64,000 bases of DNA from UBA7985 sp038141425 (lineage in GTDB: Bacteria > Pseudomonadota > Alphaproteobacteria > UBA7985): positions 1-64,000 of the forward strand of contig JAYQIC010000009.1 of NCBI GenBank assembly GCA_038141425.1. The letters run 5' to 3'. Below are positions 46,522 to 57,500 of this stretch, one piece after another. The stretch's first letter is position 1. Every line of letters starts with the position of its first letter. A program made the position numbers and the translations under genes. Below the pieces are notes generated by a model, which saw only the letters and a list, made by a program, of their open reading frames with translations, was not told the DNA's origin and searched no databases.

Positions 46522-47193
46522 TTAACCTGCGGCTGGATAACGCGGGCTGGCCCCCAGCACGCTGGTTGTCCCCAAGTACCGATCCAGCAGCAGGTCGACC
46601 GCAATACGGGTGGTTTCACCGGCTGTAACGCCAAAGCTCTTGGCTCGATCATCGAGGACCAGGTAGCCATCTGCTAAAAGGTGGGTGGCGAGCAGGGCGC
46701 AGAGCTGCCGGTAGTCCTGCACAGTGAGCTGTCGGCGGATGGGTTCCAGCACGTTGTTGATCAACTGCTGGACCAGAGAGGAAAACCACTCTGGCCGTTC
46801 ATCAGGTCTCCGGTAGTGCTGCACCATCAACGAGCGCAGAAACGCGCTGTTGGCGCTGATCAATTGCGGCATCGTACGGGCCAGCAGATGCACACGCTGG
46901 CGCACGTCCGGTTCTTCAGCCATGGCTTGCGAGGCGCTGTTGAAGATTGAGACCGCACGCTCCGCTGCGATTTCGCTCATGAAGGCATCGCGTTCAATTT
47001 CTTCAGGCGAGTTGTAGTAGCGGTAAATGGTCGGTTTGGAGACGCCCGATTGGTTGGCGATTGTCTGAACCGTCAGGGTCTTGCCCATTTCTACGAGTTC
47101 CAGCGTGGCCCGAAGAATGTCCTTGCGCGTTCGGGAGCGCCGGTTAGAGGTGCCGTCTCGCTGAGGCGCAAGACTAATGAGTTCCTGATACAT
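46522..47193 (-). CDS. TetR-family transcriptional regulator
   Basis: The N-terminal helix-turn-helix is typical: RTRKDILRATLELVEMGKTL, then VQTIANQSGVSKPTIYRYYN (residues about 41-60). The C-terminal ligand domain has LARTMPQLISANSAFLRSLM and LLADGYLVLDDRA. It is 223 residues and complete, and ends in a terminator hairpin. No divergent target gene is close: the upstream region is a 630-base AT-rich gap. Ligand and target are unknown. TetR proteins commonly repress their own gene or an adjacent one. Confidence 0.88.
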   Translation of the reverse strand: MYQELISLAPQRDGTSNRRSRTRKDILRATLELVEMGKTLTVQTIANQSGVSKPTIYRYYNSPEEIERDAFMSEIAAERAVSIFNSASQAMAEEPDVRQRVHLLARTMPQLISANSAFLRSLMVQHYRRPDERPEWFSSLVQQLINNVLEPIRRQLTVQDYRQLCALLATHLLADGYLVLDDRAKSFGVTAGETTRIAVDLLLDRYLGTTSVLGASPRYPAAG

Positions 47194-47827
47194 GTCTCTG
47201 AATGGGTGAGATCGGGCCTCACCTTTCTCCGATTTTGCTTTTGTAGGAAAGCCGACATTTTTTGCTTTTTTCGAAACGGCTTTCTCAAATCAAACCACCG
47301 CTGAAATTGCGGGTTCAAGGCTGATTTGTAAGCAAATGCTAAATAGTCAAAGTGACATGCAGCCTGAAAAATGAACGCTAATAACGTCAAAATGACATTC
47401 ACAAGGAAAATAAAAGGAGATATTTTTTCCGCATACGTATTTTTAATATATTTTGTAAATGCAATATTCTCGCTAAAGATTTAAATTCTGGCGTGGACGA
47501 TTCGCTGTCGGTGAGTGACTGCCGGGCTGCAACAAAAATGGCCACCAGAACCTGATTTCTGGCGGCCATCTTCAGAGGGAGGAGTTTTAATCAGAGAGAA
47601 GATAAAGCGGTCAGATGACCGACCTTCTGCATCGAAATAGAACGCCCTAAGCTCAGTGAGAACTGCCTGATTGAAGCGACTGTTTTGCAAAAAACGCAAA
47701 GAAACAAAGCGGAATGCGTTAGAATTTGCATCGATATGCGCTGAATGCATGGCCTGACGAATTGAAGACGATTCGTGCTAGGCTTTTGCCTGTGTCGTCA
47801 AGTCGAGCATCGGAGGAATGTCAGGCC
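47194..47827. other. AT-rich intergenic region with a minus-strand terminator
   Basis: About 630 bases between the TetR gene and the flavin reductase-like gene. The sequence from about 47380 to 47490 is very AT-rich and likely holds the TetR promoter. A hairpin with a T-run on the minus strand (47538-47569) ends an unassigned minus-strand transcript. An 89-codon frame at 47481-47750 has no family match. Confidence 0.5.
47538..47569 (-). terminator. Minus-strand terminator with no assigned gene upstream
   Basis: ATGGCCACCAGA (47538-47549) pairs with TCTGGCGGCCAT (47558-47569) with one mismatch. On the minus strand the stem runs into TTTTTG. The next minus-strand gene in the 5' direction begins far beyond 47827, so a small RNA or a lost gene may end here. 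Confidence 0.6.
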
Positions 47828-48426
47828 GTGGACTTTGACCCCAACACCCGCGATCCGGCGCTGAGCCACAGTCCGATCAAGGCCATGGTCGCACCGCGCC
47901 CCATCGGTTGGCTGTCGACCCTGTCACCGCAAGGGGTAGCCAATCTCGCGCCCTATAGCTTTTTCAATCTGGTCTGTGACGCGCCTTATATGGTGATGTT
48001 TGCAACCTCGGGTCACAAGGACAGTTTCAACAATGTCCGCGCCACTGGGGAGTTCGTCTGGAACCTGGTTTCCGAGGATCTGTGCGAGGCGATGAATGCG
48101 AGCTCCGGCAGCGTGGATCCGGGCGTCGATGAGTTTGAACTCGCCGGGCTGGAAAAGGCGGCGAGCCGCTGCGTGGCACCGCCGCGTGTGGCGCGGGCGA
48201 GGGCGGCCCTCGAATGTCAGCTCGATCAGATTGTGGACCTGAAGTCGGACGACCCCACGCGCCGCAATTCGCTGGTCATCGGGACGGTGCGTAGCGTGTT
48301 TATCGCGGATGATGCGATTGTCGACGGTCGCTTTCGATGTCGCCAGTGTTCGGCCACTGGCCCGTCTTGGGCTACCGCGACTACGCGCTGATTGACGAAA
48401 CCTTTGAGCTGCAGCGGCCAGATTGA
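47828..48426 (+). CDS. Flavin reductase-like (FMN-binding split barrel) protein, frameshifted
   Basis: Proteins of this family bind FMN and reduce it or act in redox reactions. After FDPNTRDPALSHSPIKAMVAP the segments RPIGWLSTLSPQGVANLAPY and SFFNLVCDAPYMVMFATSG form the conserved core, with HKDSFNNVRATGEFVWNLV next. A GTG at 47828 after GGAGGA is the likely start. The last part changes frame near 48350 and again near 48370 to give DYALIDETFELQRPD, with a stop at 48426. About 199 residues after joining. No oxygenase partner lies nearby. Confidence 0.78.
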
Positions 48427-48553
48427 GGCTTTGAAAATGCCTCAAGAGCGGAAATTCTAACCATCTGAGACCAATGCAGTTTTTGGCTTGATGTTCACGT
48501 TTGTTCTTGCCATAACGGATTAAGAACAAAACAGGATCATCGACGGGTTGGCC

Positions 48554-49800
48554 ATGAAAGACCGGATTTCCCCAACGCTTACGAAAGCGGTTCGTGACGC
48601 CGGCCATGCTGGTGGAAAGCAGGCACGGGCTGCTGTGGTCTCGACCCCCGGCTGTGCCGCCGTTGCGCCTTCGACCGCCGGGCGCTACCGGCACCGCGTT
48701 GACCGCGCGCAGGCCGAAGTGGCGCGCGCCAAGGGCTACCGCAAGGGCGGGGCAGCAACGAAGGGCCGGCAGGGCGGTTCGAGCTGCAGGAGCAGGTTGC
48801 CTTTGACGACGGCTGGTCGAGCGGGCAGGTCCGGTTCGAAGACCTGCTCAGCCGCCCGACGACCGTGTCGGAGGACCGGGCCAAGTCAGTCCTGACCTTC
48901 AACCAGTCCCCCGATCTGGGCTTCGACCGCTCGGTCAATCCCTACCGGGGGTGCGAGCACGGGTGCACCTATTGCTACGCGCGGCCAAGCCACGCCTTCA
49001 TGGGCCTGTCGGCGGGGCTGGATTTCGAAACCCGGCTGTTTGCCAAATACGACGTTGCGAGGTTGCTTGAAGACGCTCTGCGCAAGCCGAACTATCGGGT
49101 CGCACCGATCGCGCTGGGGACCAACACCGATCCCTATCAGCCTGTCGAGCGCGAGTTGAAGCTGACGGCGGCGGTGATCGATGTGCTCGACACCTGCAAT
49201 CATCCGACAACCATCGTCACCAAGTCGGCTGGGATCCTGCGCGAACTCGACCGGCTGGCGAGCATGGCCGAGCGCGGGTTGGTGCAGGTCGGGATTTCCG
49301 TGACCACGCTGGACAGCGAACTTTCACGGCTGATGGAGCCGCGCTGTTCTTCGCCGGCGCGGCGGCTGGAGGCGATTGCTGCGCTGTCCGATGCCGGTAT
49401 TCCGGTTCGGGTCATGGCTTCGCCGATGATCCCGGGTCTTAATGACAGTGAGCTGGAGACCATTCTTGCCCGCTCGCGGGAAGCTGGAGCGCGGGCGGCG
49501 TCGATGATCCCGCTGCGACTGCCGCTGGAGGTGCGGGAGGTCTTCGGCGACTGGCTGCAGGCCAACTTTCCGGATCGGGCGGAGAGGGTGATGAAGCAGG
49601 TGATGTCGATGCACGGCGGCAAGGCCTATGACGCCACGTTCGGCGATCGCATGCGCGGCAAGGGACCGCTGGCCCATATCCTGCGCCGTCGGTTCGAGGT
49701 TGCCTGCCAGCGGCTGGCGCTGCCGGCGCACCTGCCGCCGCTGCGCACCGACCGCTTTGTCCGGCCCGAGCGCGCCGGGGACCAGCTGTCACTGCTGTAG
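48554..49800 (+). CDS. PA0069-family radical SAM protein, frameshifted near the start
   Basis: The radical SAM cluster motif is in NPYRGCEHGCTYCYARPSH (Cys-x3-Cys-x2-Cys). The rest resembles the SPL-like class PA0069/Rv2578c: KSVLTFNQSPDLGFDRSVNP, ALGTNTDPYQPVERELKLT, VGISVTTLDSELSRLMEPR, and MIPGLNDSELETILARSR. A frame change near 48755, in KGYRKG-[RG]SNEGPAGRFE, separates the first 67 or so residues from the rest. The start at 48554 is tentative. About 415 residues. Function in this family is not established. It does not look like an anaerobic sulfatase-maturing enzyme, so it is not obviously the activator of the sulfatase at 19 kb. Confidence 0.82.
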
Positions 49801-49925
49801 CAAAGGCGCGCCCGCCCCAGACCCCCCTGAACAGCCCCCTGATGGGTTTGTGGGGGCACAGGAAGAGCCTTGGCCAGGCAAGGCGTAGGCAGGGTAAAGG
49901 GTCAATAGGCAGCAGAGGCTGCTGA

Positions 49926-50778
49926 TCAGGCCAGTGGGTCGACAACCACGCGCATGGACTGGGTACCGAGCACCGGGCTGGACAGCTCGATGCTGTCGCC
50001 GGCGTTGAGGAAGCGCGTGGGCTTGAAGCCCATGCCCACCCCCGGCGGGGTGCCGGTGCAAACCAGATCACCTGGTTCAAGGGTCTGGTACTGCGACAGG
50101 TGCTCGATGATCGCCGGAATGTCGAAAATCATGGTCGCCGTGGTGCCGTCCTGCCGGACCTCGCCGTTGACCTTGGTCATCAGCGGATGATTGCCGGGGT
50201 CGGCAATCTCATCCCGGGTCACCAGAAACGGGCCGACCGGGCCGAAGGTGTCAAAGGACTTGCCCTTGCTCCACAGCCCGCCGCGGTCGATCTGGAAGGT
50301 CCGCTCGGAGACATCATTGACGAGCGTGAACCCGGCAACGTGGTCCCAGGCGGCTTCGCGCGTGATGTAGCGCCCGCCGGTGCCGATGACGAAGCTGAAC
50401 TCGACTTCGTAGTCGAGCTTGTCCGAGCCCCGGGGAACCAGAATGTCGTCATTGGGCCCGGAGATGCACGACGAGGCCTTGTAGAACACAATCGGCATTT
50501 CCGGGATGGGCATGCCGGCTTCTTCGGCGTGGTCGGCGTAGTTCAGACCGATGCCGATGAACTTGCCCGGGCGCGGGATCGGTGGTCCCAGGCGCACGGA
50601 GTCGCTTGCCCGCGGTAGGCTCGCCGGGTCGATGGCTGCCAGACGCGCCAGCCCCGCCGGGGACAGCACCTCGCCGGCGATGTCAGCAACAACGCCGCTT
50701 GAGGTCCCGGACGTGGCCGTCCTGATCCAGCAGGCCGGGTCGTTCGGCTCCCGGTTCGCCGTATCGCAGCAGTTTCAT
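49926..50778 (-). CDS. Fumarylacetoacetate hydrolase-family protein, frameshifted
   Basis: Members cleave or decarboxylate 2-oxo acids with a divalent metal. GKFIGIGLNYADHAEEAGMP and KASSCISGPNDDILVPRGSD are followed by LDYEVEFSFVIG, with two metal-binding Glu, and by GFTLVNDVSER with the Asp. TGTPPGVGMGFKP is near the end. The N-terminus MKLLRYGEPGAERPGLLDQ begins at 50778; a shift near 50700 joins it to SPAGLARLAAIDPASLPR. About 284 residues. Related proteins act as acylpyruvases or ureidoglycolate lyases, and the substrate is not clear. It diverges from hemC by 167 bases. Confidence 0.85.
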
Positions 50779-50945
50779 GGCAGTCGCCTCTCCTCAAATC
50801 GGATCTTGTGGTGTTCGTGGGATTGGAGCATGCCACTGGGCGTCGTCGCTGTCACCGGGCGTATGCACGGGTCTTGCGGTCTGCTTCAACGTCTAATAAG
50901 CATAAAATTGTTCTATTTCCATTCATTGCAACGGCTGCGGTTTCC

Positions 50946-51872
50946 ATGAGTTCATCCCTTCAAATCGGCACGCGGGGATCGGTGCTGGCGCTGGCGCAGA
51001 CCGACTGGGTGCTGGGCGAGCTGCGGCGGGCAGCGCCGGGTCAGGACATGGGCCGCGTCATCATCGAAACCGATGGCGACCGCGACCAGACCTCCAGCCT
51101 TGCCAGCTTCGGCGGGGTCGGCGTGTTCGTTGCGGAGTTGCAGGCCGCCATCCTCGACCGCCGTGTCGATGCAGCGGTGCACTCGTTCAAGGACATGGCC
51201 AGCCGCCCGACGCTGGGCCTGCGCCAGTACTTTCCCGAACGCGAAGACGTCTGCGACGTGCTGGTCGGGGGTGCGCTCGAAGACCTGCCGCAGGGCGCCC
51301 GGGTCGGCACTGGCAGCCCGCGCCGGGTCGCGCAGCTGCGCCGTCGGCGCCCTGATCTGGATATTCAGCCCATTCGCGGCAACATCACCACGCGTCTTTC
51401 GCGGCTGAGTGCGGGTGATTTCGATGCCATCGTGCTGGCCAAAGCGGGCCTCAAGCGCGCCGGGCTGCATAACCCCGAGCGCGACTTCGACCTCGACCCC
51501 ATGGATTTCACCCCGGCGACAGGGCAGGGGCAGCTGGCCATCGAGTGCCGCGCAGACGACAGCCTGCCCATCGACGACACGGTGCTCTCCAGCGCCATCG
51601 ACCGGCGGCTGGCCGTGGTCGAACGCTTCTTCGCCCGAGAGCTGAATTTCGGCTGTCACACCCCCGCTGCCGTCTGGGCGCGTGTCAACGGCCGCCAGAT
51701 CAGCGTCGTGATCGACGTGCTCAAGCCCGATGGCAGCGAAAGCCTGAAAATCGAAGTGCCCGTGCCGCTTGCGGGCGGCGAAGAGGACCTGCAGGCCGCC
51801 ATGCGACAGGCCGAGGAGCGCGGCATTCGCGCCTTCACCGCGCTGGTGGGCGCCGATACGGCGACGGCCTAA
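50946..51872 (+). CDS. hemC: Porphobilinogen deaminase (HemC), divergent
   Basis: HemC joins four porphobilinogens to hydroxymethylbilane for haem and related tetrapyrroles. IGTRGSVLALAQTDWVLGEL and AAVHSFKDMASRP (catalytic Asp83) are present, as is VGTGSPRRVAQLRR. The dipyrromethane-binding Cys is Cys237 in NFGCHTPAAV. Several positions differ from the usual consensus: GGVGVFVAE where GGKGLFTKE is common, and NFGCHTPA where GGSCQVP is common. It is complete at 308 residues. Spacing and retained key residues favour a working but divergent enzyme, or a paralogue. It converges on a GNAT gene with a three-base gap. Confidence 0.82.
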   Translation: MSSSLQIGTRGSVLALAQTDWVLGELRRAAPGQDMGRVIIETDGDRDQTSSLASFGGVGVFVAELQAAILDRRVDAAVHSFKDMASRPTLGLRQYFPEREDVCDVLVGGALEDLPQGARVGTGSPRRVAQLRRRRPDLDIQPIRGNITTRLSRLSAGDFDAIVLAKAGLKRAGLHNPERDFDLDPMDFTPATGQGQLAIECRADDSLPIDDTVLSSAIDRRLAVVERFFARELNFGCHTPAAVWARVNGRQISVVIDVLKPDGSESLKIEVPVPLAGGEEDLQAAMRQAEERGIRAFTALVGADTATA

Positions 51873-51875
51873 CTG

Positions 51876-52448
51876 CTAGAGACCGGCTTTGGCCTGCAGC
51901 AGAAAGTCTGCGAGGCGCTGCCGCGCGCGCCAGAACGCCGCTGACAGCCCGTAGACCAACATTTTCTGCCGTCCGCGGTAGAAGCTCTGTTCGAGGTTGA
52001 AGCCAAGGTCTTCGACCAGCGCCTGACTGGCTTTGTTGTCGTCGCTGAGAACGGCGACGACCCGATCCAGTCGGCCATCTTCGAGGGCAAAGCTGACGAT
52101 TTCGGTGATGGCTTCCCGGGCATAGCCGCGACCGCGCGCGGCGGGGAGCAGGCTGTATCGCACCGCCAGCCCCAACCCGTCGGGCCGCAGCATCAGCCCC
52201 GCCTCACCGACGAATTCGCCGCTGTCGCGCTCAAACACGCCGAACATGCCCAGACCGCGAGCCTCCCACAGGCCTTCGAAGGTGCGCAGGGTTTCCAGCG
52301 CAGCCGCGCGGTCCTGCACGCCCTCGAGCATGCGGTCCATCGCAGCAGGGTCGGTGCGCAGCGCGAGGACCGTATCCAGATCGGTGGTCCGAAGCGCCCG
52401 CAGGCGCAGGCGCGGGGTCTGCAGCGCAAGGGCAGGGGGCAAAGTCAT
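51876..52448 (-). CDS. GNAT-family N-acetyltransferase (RimJ/RimL-like)
   Basis: The protein starts MTLPPALALQTPRLRLRALR, typical of RimJ/RimL-type acetyltransferases. The acetyl-CoA-binding signature region is YSLLPAARGRGYAREAITEI, with the R-G-x-G-Y pattern. LSDDNKASQALVEDLGFNLE is the C-terminal N-x-x-S-x-x-x-x-x-x-x-G-F motif. It is complete at 190 residues. A longer frame to 52535 adds no family sequence. It lies just after the pbpC stop, on the same strand, so it may be the last gene of the A2M-pbpC operon. The acceptor substrate is unknown. Confidence 0.83.
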   Translation of the reverse strand: MTLPPALALQTPRLRLRALRTTDLDTVLALRTDPAAMDRMLEGVQDRAAALETLRTFEGLWEARGLGMFGVFERDSGEFVGEAGLMLRPDGLGLAVRYSLLPAARGRGYAREAITEIVSFALEDGRLDRVVAVLSDDNKASQALVEDLGFNLEQSFYRGRQKMLVYGLSAAFWRARQRLADFLLQAKAGL

Positions 52449-52458
52449 GGCAATCTGC

Positions 52459-54568
52459 TTAGCGAAGCGCGGCGAGATTGGCAAAGGTGTCCATGATTTC
52501 AACGCGCGCTTCGACCGTGCGGCCGTTGCCGTCAACCACGCTCAGGGTGTAGAAGCCGGGCCCCGCGGGGCGCCACGTCAGCTGACGGCTGACCGAACGG
52601 GCCAGCGGCAGCCCGTCGACGAACAGGCGGAAGGGCCGCTGCCCACCGCTCAGACGCAGGCCCAGCGGCTGCCCCTCGGCCAGCGGGATAGCAGCCTCGT
52701 CGGTGGGAAATACAAGCGCGAAGGGGTCGGGATCGTCTGCGTCCAGCCCGGCGAGGTGGCTGAGGGCGGCCGGGCGGCCATCGAGGATCTCGCGCAAGCT
52801 GCCTTCGGGCTGGCGCAAGCGGCGGGGTGCTGTCCAGCCCGGCGAAGGCGCGCAGCAGCACCGGGACTGCATCAGCCACGCCGACCAGCGAGCCGGTGGG
52901 CTGGTTATCGGCCCGCCCCAGCCAGACCGCGATCACGTGCTGTCCGTCGTAACCGATGGCCCAGGCATCGCGGTGCCGCGCCGAAGTGCCGGTCTTGAAG
53001 GCGATCCGTGGCAGGTCTTGGGCAGCGGGGAGAAGCGGTCGCGGGCTGTCGGCGAGGATCGCTGTCACCTGCGCCGCGCTCCTCGGTCCGACGAAGGGTT
53101 GCGGGCTGGTCGCGGCGCACTGCGTCGGGGTTTCGCACAGCGGCCGGACCGCGCCATCGGTGGCAAAGGCGGTGAACAGCGCGGCGAGGTCTTCCATGCG
53201 CAGGCTGACCCCACCCAGCGCCAGCGACAGCCCGACACTGCCCGGCGCGCCCTGATTGGCCGGGTGGATGCCGGCGCGGTTGAGGGCTTCGAGCGCGCGC
53301 TCTGGCCCCAGCGCCTGCAGCAGCGCAACGGCCGGGGGGTTTAAGGACTGCTGCAGCGCGGCGTAGGCCTGCACCCGGCCCTGTCGGGAGCGGGAGAAGT
53401 TCTCCGGCTGGTAGCCTTCGAAGTTGCGCTGGTCGTCGGGCAGCCAGGTGGCCGGGTGCGCCAGACCTGCCTCGAAGGCCAGCGCGTAAATTGCTGGCTT
53501 GAGCGCCGAGCCGGGTGAGCGGAGCGCACGGCTCAGGTCCAGCCGCGCGCCCTCGCGGTCGTTGAAGTATCCCGAAGAGCCGACCCGCGCCCGCACGGCC
53601 CCGGTTTCGGCGTCGATCACCAGCATCGCGCCGTTGATCGTCCCGGCATAGCGCTCGAGGGCTGAGGCGAGCAGGGCTTCGAGCGCGATCTGCTTGTCCG
53701 CGTGCAGGGTGGTCTGAACCGCGGCATCGTCACTGAAGCCGTCTTCACTGCCGCTTGCTTCCCACAGCCGGTCGGCCAGCGTTGGTGCGTGGAAGGGCAT
53801 GGACAGCCGCCGGGTCGGGACCGGTTCGCGTTTGGCGCGGTCGGCTTCTTCGCGGCTCAGAATCTGCTGCTCGACCAGCACGTCCAGAACCCGGTTGCGG
53901 GCGGCTTCGGCCTGCTGCGGGAAGCGGTCGGGCCGGCGACCGGCGGGGTTCTGGGGCAGGGCGACGAGCAGGGCACTTTCCGCCCAGGTCAGCTCGGCTG
54001 GCGCCTTGCCAAAGTAGAGCCGCGCGGCAGCAGCAACGCCGTCGATGTTGCCGCCGAAGGGGGCTGTGACGAGGTAAAGATCGAGAATTTCATGTTTGTT
54101 GAAGCGGCGCTCAAGCTGCCACGCGCGCAGGATCTCCAGCACTTTGGCCTGCGGCGTGCGGTCGGGGCGTGGCTCCAGCAGGCGCGCGGTCTGCATGCTC
54201 AGGGTCGATCCACCGGAGACGATGCGCCCGGCGAGGGCCGAGGTCACCACCGCCCGCGCAAGACCCCGGTAGTCGGCGCCGCCGTGGGCGTAGAACCGCC
54301 GATCCTCGAAGGCGAGCAGGGCGCGCAGATATCGCGGGTCCACGTCTGCCACACGAGCGGGCAGGCGCCAGTACCCGGCCGGTGAGGTTCCGGCACGCAG
54401 CAACCGCCCGTCCGCGTCGAGCAGGGTCGGGCTCAGGTCCAGCGCCCGGGTCAGCGGTGGCGGCAGGGCGCGGTCTGCGAGCGCGATGGCGAGCAGGAAC
54501 AGCCCGCCCACAGCGACTGAGAGCCACGCGCGCGCTGCCGCTGGCACTGGAACGGTGAGGCGTCTCAC
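52459..54568 (-). CDS. pbpC: Penicillin-binding protein 1C (PbpC), frameshifted near the C-terminus
   Basis: A bifunctional peptidoglycan synthase. An N-terminal membrane helix (AVGGLFLLAIALADRAL) is followed by the GT51 domain, with LAFEDRRFYAHGGADYRGLAR and SGGSTLSMQTARLLEP. The transpeptidase domain has the SxxK Ser in SPGSALKPAIYALAF, SxN in LQQSLNPPAV, and the KTG motif in AFKTGTSARHRD. A shift near 52825 joins the C-terminal domain (LRLSGGQRPFRLFVDGLPL), which matches the PbpC C-terminal module. GTG start at 54568, six bases after the alpha-2-macroglobulin stop. About 703 residues. Confidence 0.9.
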
Positions 54569-54574
54569 CCGCCG

Positions 54575-57500
54575 CTAGTCCAGTCGTCCGGTGCTGCCAC
54601 GGGCGTGGATCGACGGTCGCATCATGGCCTCGACGTAGGCGCCTGGCTGGACCACGTCGCCCGCCTGCGCCCGGCGCATGACGTAGTAGAGGGCGAAGGA
54701 ACCGCGTTCGAGGAAGAAACCGAACAGGACGCGATCGGCCCGGGCTTCGCCGTAGTCATAGTCGGTGGTCTGGAAGGCGGGCTCACCATCGATCATGCAG
54801 ACCCCGGGCAGCCACTGGGTGGTCGGGATCAGGTCGCCACGCTCCACCTCGGCTGCGTCTTCGCCCTCCTGCAGCGGGCAGTCGCCGGGGTCGCTCCATT
54901 CCTGCACCACGCTGTCGGGCAGGCCGACCTGCTCGACTTCAAAGCCGGCAGGCAGCAGCTCGGCTGCGATATAATCGAGGCTCTGGGCTTCGAATACCGT
55001 GCCGAACAGGCTGACCAGCACCCGCTGCCCGGGCGCCGGGTTGGTCACCGGCTGCAGGGTTTCGAGGTCGAACATGGTGCGCTGGATCTCCATGCCCTGC
55101 GACTGGGGCTGGTCAAGATCCGCAGGCGTGCCCGACTGCCACAGGGTCACCAGCGCGGGTGAACCGCCGGCTTCATGGTGTCCCCTTCACGTCCGTCGTT
55201 GCTGATCACCAGACCGGCGTCGAGGTCGGCGGGATCGAGCGCCACAGCCGCACCGGCTGCAATCGGCTGGCCGTTCAGGCTCAGCACCGGCGCAGTGCCG
55301 GGCGCAGCATCGGCGTCCAGCCCGTGGGCAAGGCGCAGCGCCCAGGCCCGTTCCTGCGTGCTCAGGTAGGGCCCATCCGAGCGCCTTGATCGCGGCGGGA
55401 AGGGTCGGGCGATGAAGGCCTCGCCCCCGGGCGTATCGTCCAGCCCGCCTTCGACCAGCATGGCCAGCGCTGCGAGCTGATCCCGCAGCACGCCGCCATA
55501 ATCGTAGAGGGTTGTCGGGGCTGCTTCGATCACTGCGCCAGGTAGGTCGAGCAGGCTGGCGAGCAGGGCGTCGCGGTCGCTGTGGTCACCCACGGCGTGC
55601 GCGGCCACCGCCAGCGCAGCCTTGGCGAAATCGTCGCCGGGGTGGAGGATCATCTCGTCGAACAGCAGCCGCTGGGCGGCCACGTCCGGCCGCTCGGCGC
55701 GGGCCAGTATGGCCAGAGCGTAGGCCTCGGTGCGCAGGCTCAGTTCGCCCTCGAAATAGGGGTCTTCGGCCTGCTCCAGTCCGCGGGCGAGCCGGGCGAC
55801 GAAGGCCTCGTGCAAAGCCGCCGCGCCGTCGATGCCCTCAGCCTTGGCCAGCCCGAGGAAATCTGCGGCGTAGGCCTGCAGGAACAGGTCACCGCTGGCG
55901 CTACCCGGCCACAGCCCGATGATGCCGTCCAGCCCCTGCCGGTTCTGCAGCGTCACCAGCGCTTCGTTCAGGGCGACGTCGAGGGTCGCGCGCGCCATCA
56001 GGCGGTCACCGCCGAGCAGCAGACCGATGGCGCGGGACGTGGTCTGCTCGGTGCAGCGGAAAGGATAGTCGGCGAGGGACTGCGCCAGCGGCAGCGGATC
56101 AACCCCCAGCCCGGAGACACTCAGCCCCAGACTGGCATGATTGAGCGCGGCAAGCTGGCTGGCGTCGAGGCTCAGCGTCTCACCCGGTCCGAGCAGGAAG
56201 CTGTCGCGGACCAGCGTACGTGGGGCAGCCGGTCGGACTTCGATCGGGAATTCGCGGCGAATGGTCTGCTCGCCGACGGTCAGGTCGATGATGACTTTAG
56301 TGGCGCCGATGACATCGGTCGCACCCAGCCGGAGCGGCACGGGTTGCTGCCCCTTGGCATCGAGGTCGAGGCTCAGCTTGGTCGATCCGGCGACCAGATC
56401 GAGGCCGGCCTCCAGTTCAAGGCTCAGCTCGGCGGTCAGCGCCCGGTCCTGGGTGTTGCTGACCAGCAGGCGCACGTCGACTTCGTCACCGGGGGCGAGG
56501 AAGCGTGGCAGGAACAGGTCGGCGACCACCGGATCGCGGATCAGAAGGGTCTGTGAACCCACGCCGATCCGGCCCTGATCGGTCCATACCAGTGTCAGCA
56601 GCCTTCCACGCCCGGCAAAATCGGGCAGGTCGAAGGGCAAGCTGCCGCCGCCTACCGCATCGAGCGCCTGAACCCCGGTGCTCAGGGCCAGTGTCTCCTT
56701 GATGCGCGTGGTCAGGCCCATGGCCAGCGACATCTCCGCCATCGGGGCCATCGCGCGCATGGCAAACAGGGCGTCGTCATAGCCCTGTTCCAGCGCGGCG
56801 GCCTTCAGCCCGGAGGAGCTGATCAGCGCGGCAAAGGTATCGCGCAGTTCTGCGGGCAGGTCGAAGGGATCGAGGAAATGCCCCAGCGGGTCGGGGTCGC
56901 GGTAGCCGGTCATACGCAGCACGCCGTCGTCGATGATCCAGCCCAGCGCAAAGGCCTGCTCACCCGGATTGAGCGGGCTGAGATCGAGGGCGACATTCAG
57001 CGGCTGCCGGGGCAGAACTTCGGCGCGGTCTTCGAGGTCGACCGCAACGGCGATCCGATGGTCGCTGTGGTCAAAGCCGAGGAAGGACGCACCCACGGCG
57101 CGCGCGGGCAGGGCATCGACCCCGGTCGCCCCGGCGCTGTAGACCACGGGCAGCAGCCACAGGCCTTCAGCATCCGGCCAATCCTCGGGGATCCGCGCCT
57201 GCAGGCTGTTGCTGCCCTCGGCAATGGCACCCAGATCGATCACGGTTGTCGTGCTGCCGACGAGGTAGAGCTGGCCGGTCCCGGCGTGCGGGCTGTCGAG
57301 GGTCAGGGACAGCGTGTCGCCGGGGCGTGGGGCATCGCCTTCAACCACAATGCCCAGCCGTCCGGGCGCGCGGTCGACCTGGGGCAGGGCACGCCAACCG
57401 GCGTTGAACCGCATCGAGGTTGCCAGCCGTGCCATTGTCCTCGACGACTTCAAGGCGGTAAGCCCCCAGTCCACGCGAACATCCAGCGGGGTTTCGCCGG

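Noticed and set aside
47481..47750. Minus-strand frame of 89 codons in an intergenic gap
   Set aside because: It runs through a terminator hairpin and has no family match, so it is more likely non-coding.
48554..49800. Radical SAM gene as the sulfatase-maturing enzyme
   Set aside because: The protein has the PA0069/SPL-like layout with one visible cluster motif and lacks the extra Cys-rich region of anaerobic sulfatase-maturing enzymes.
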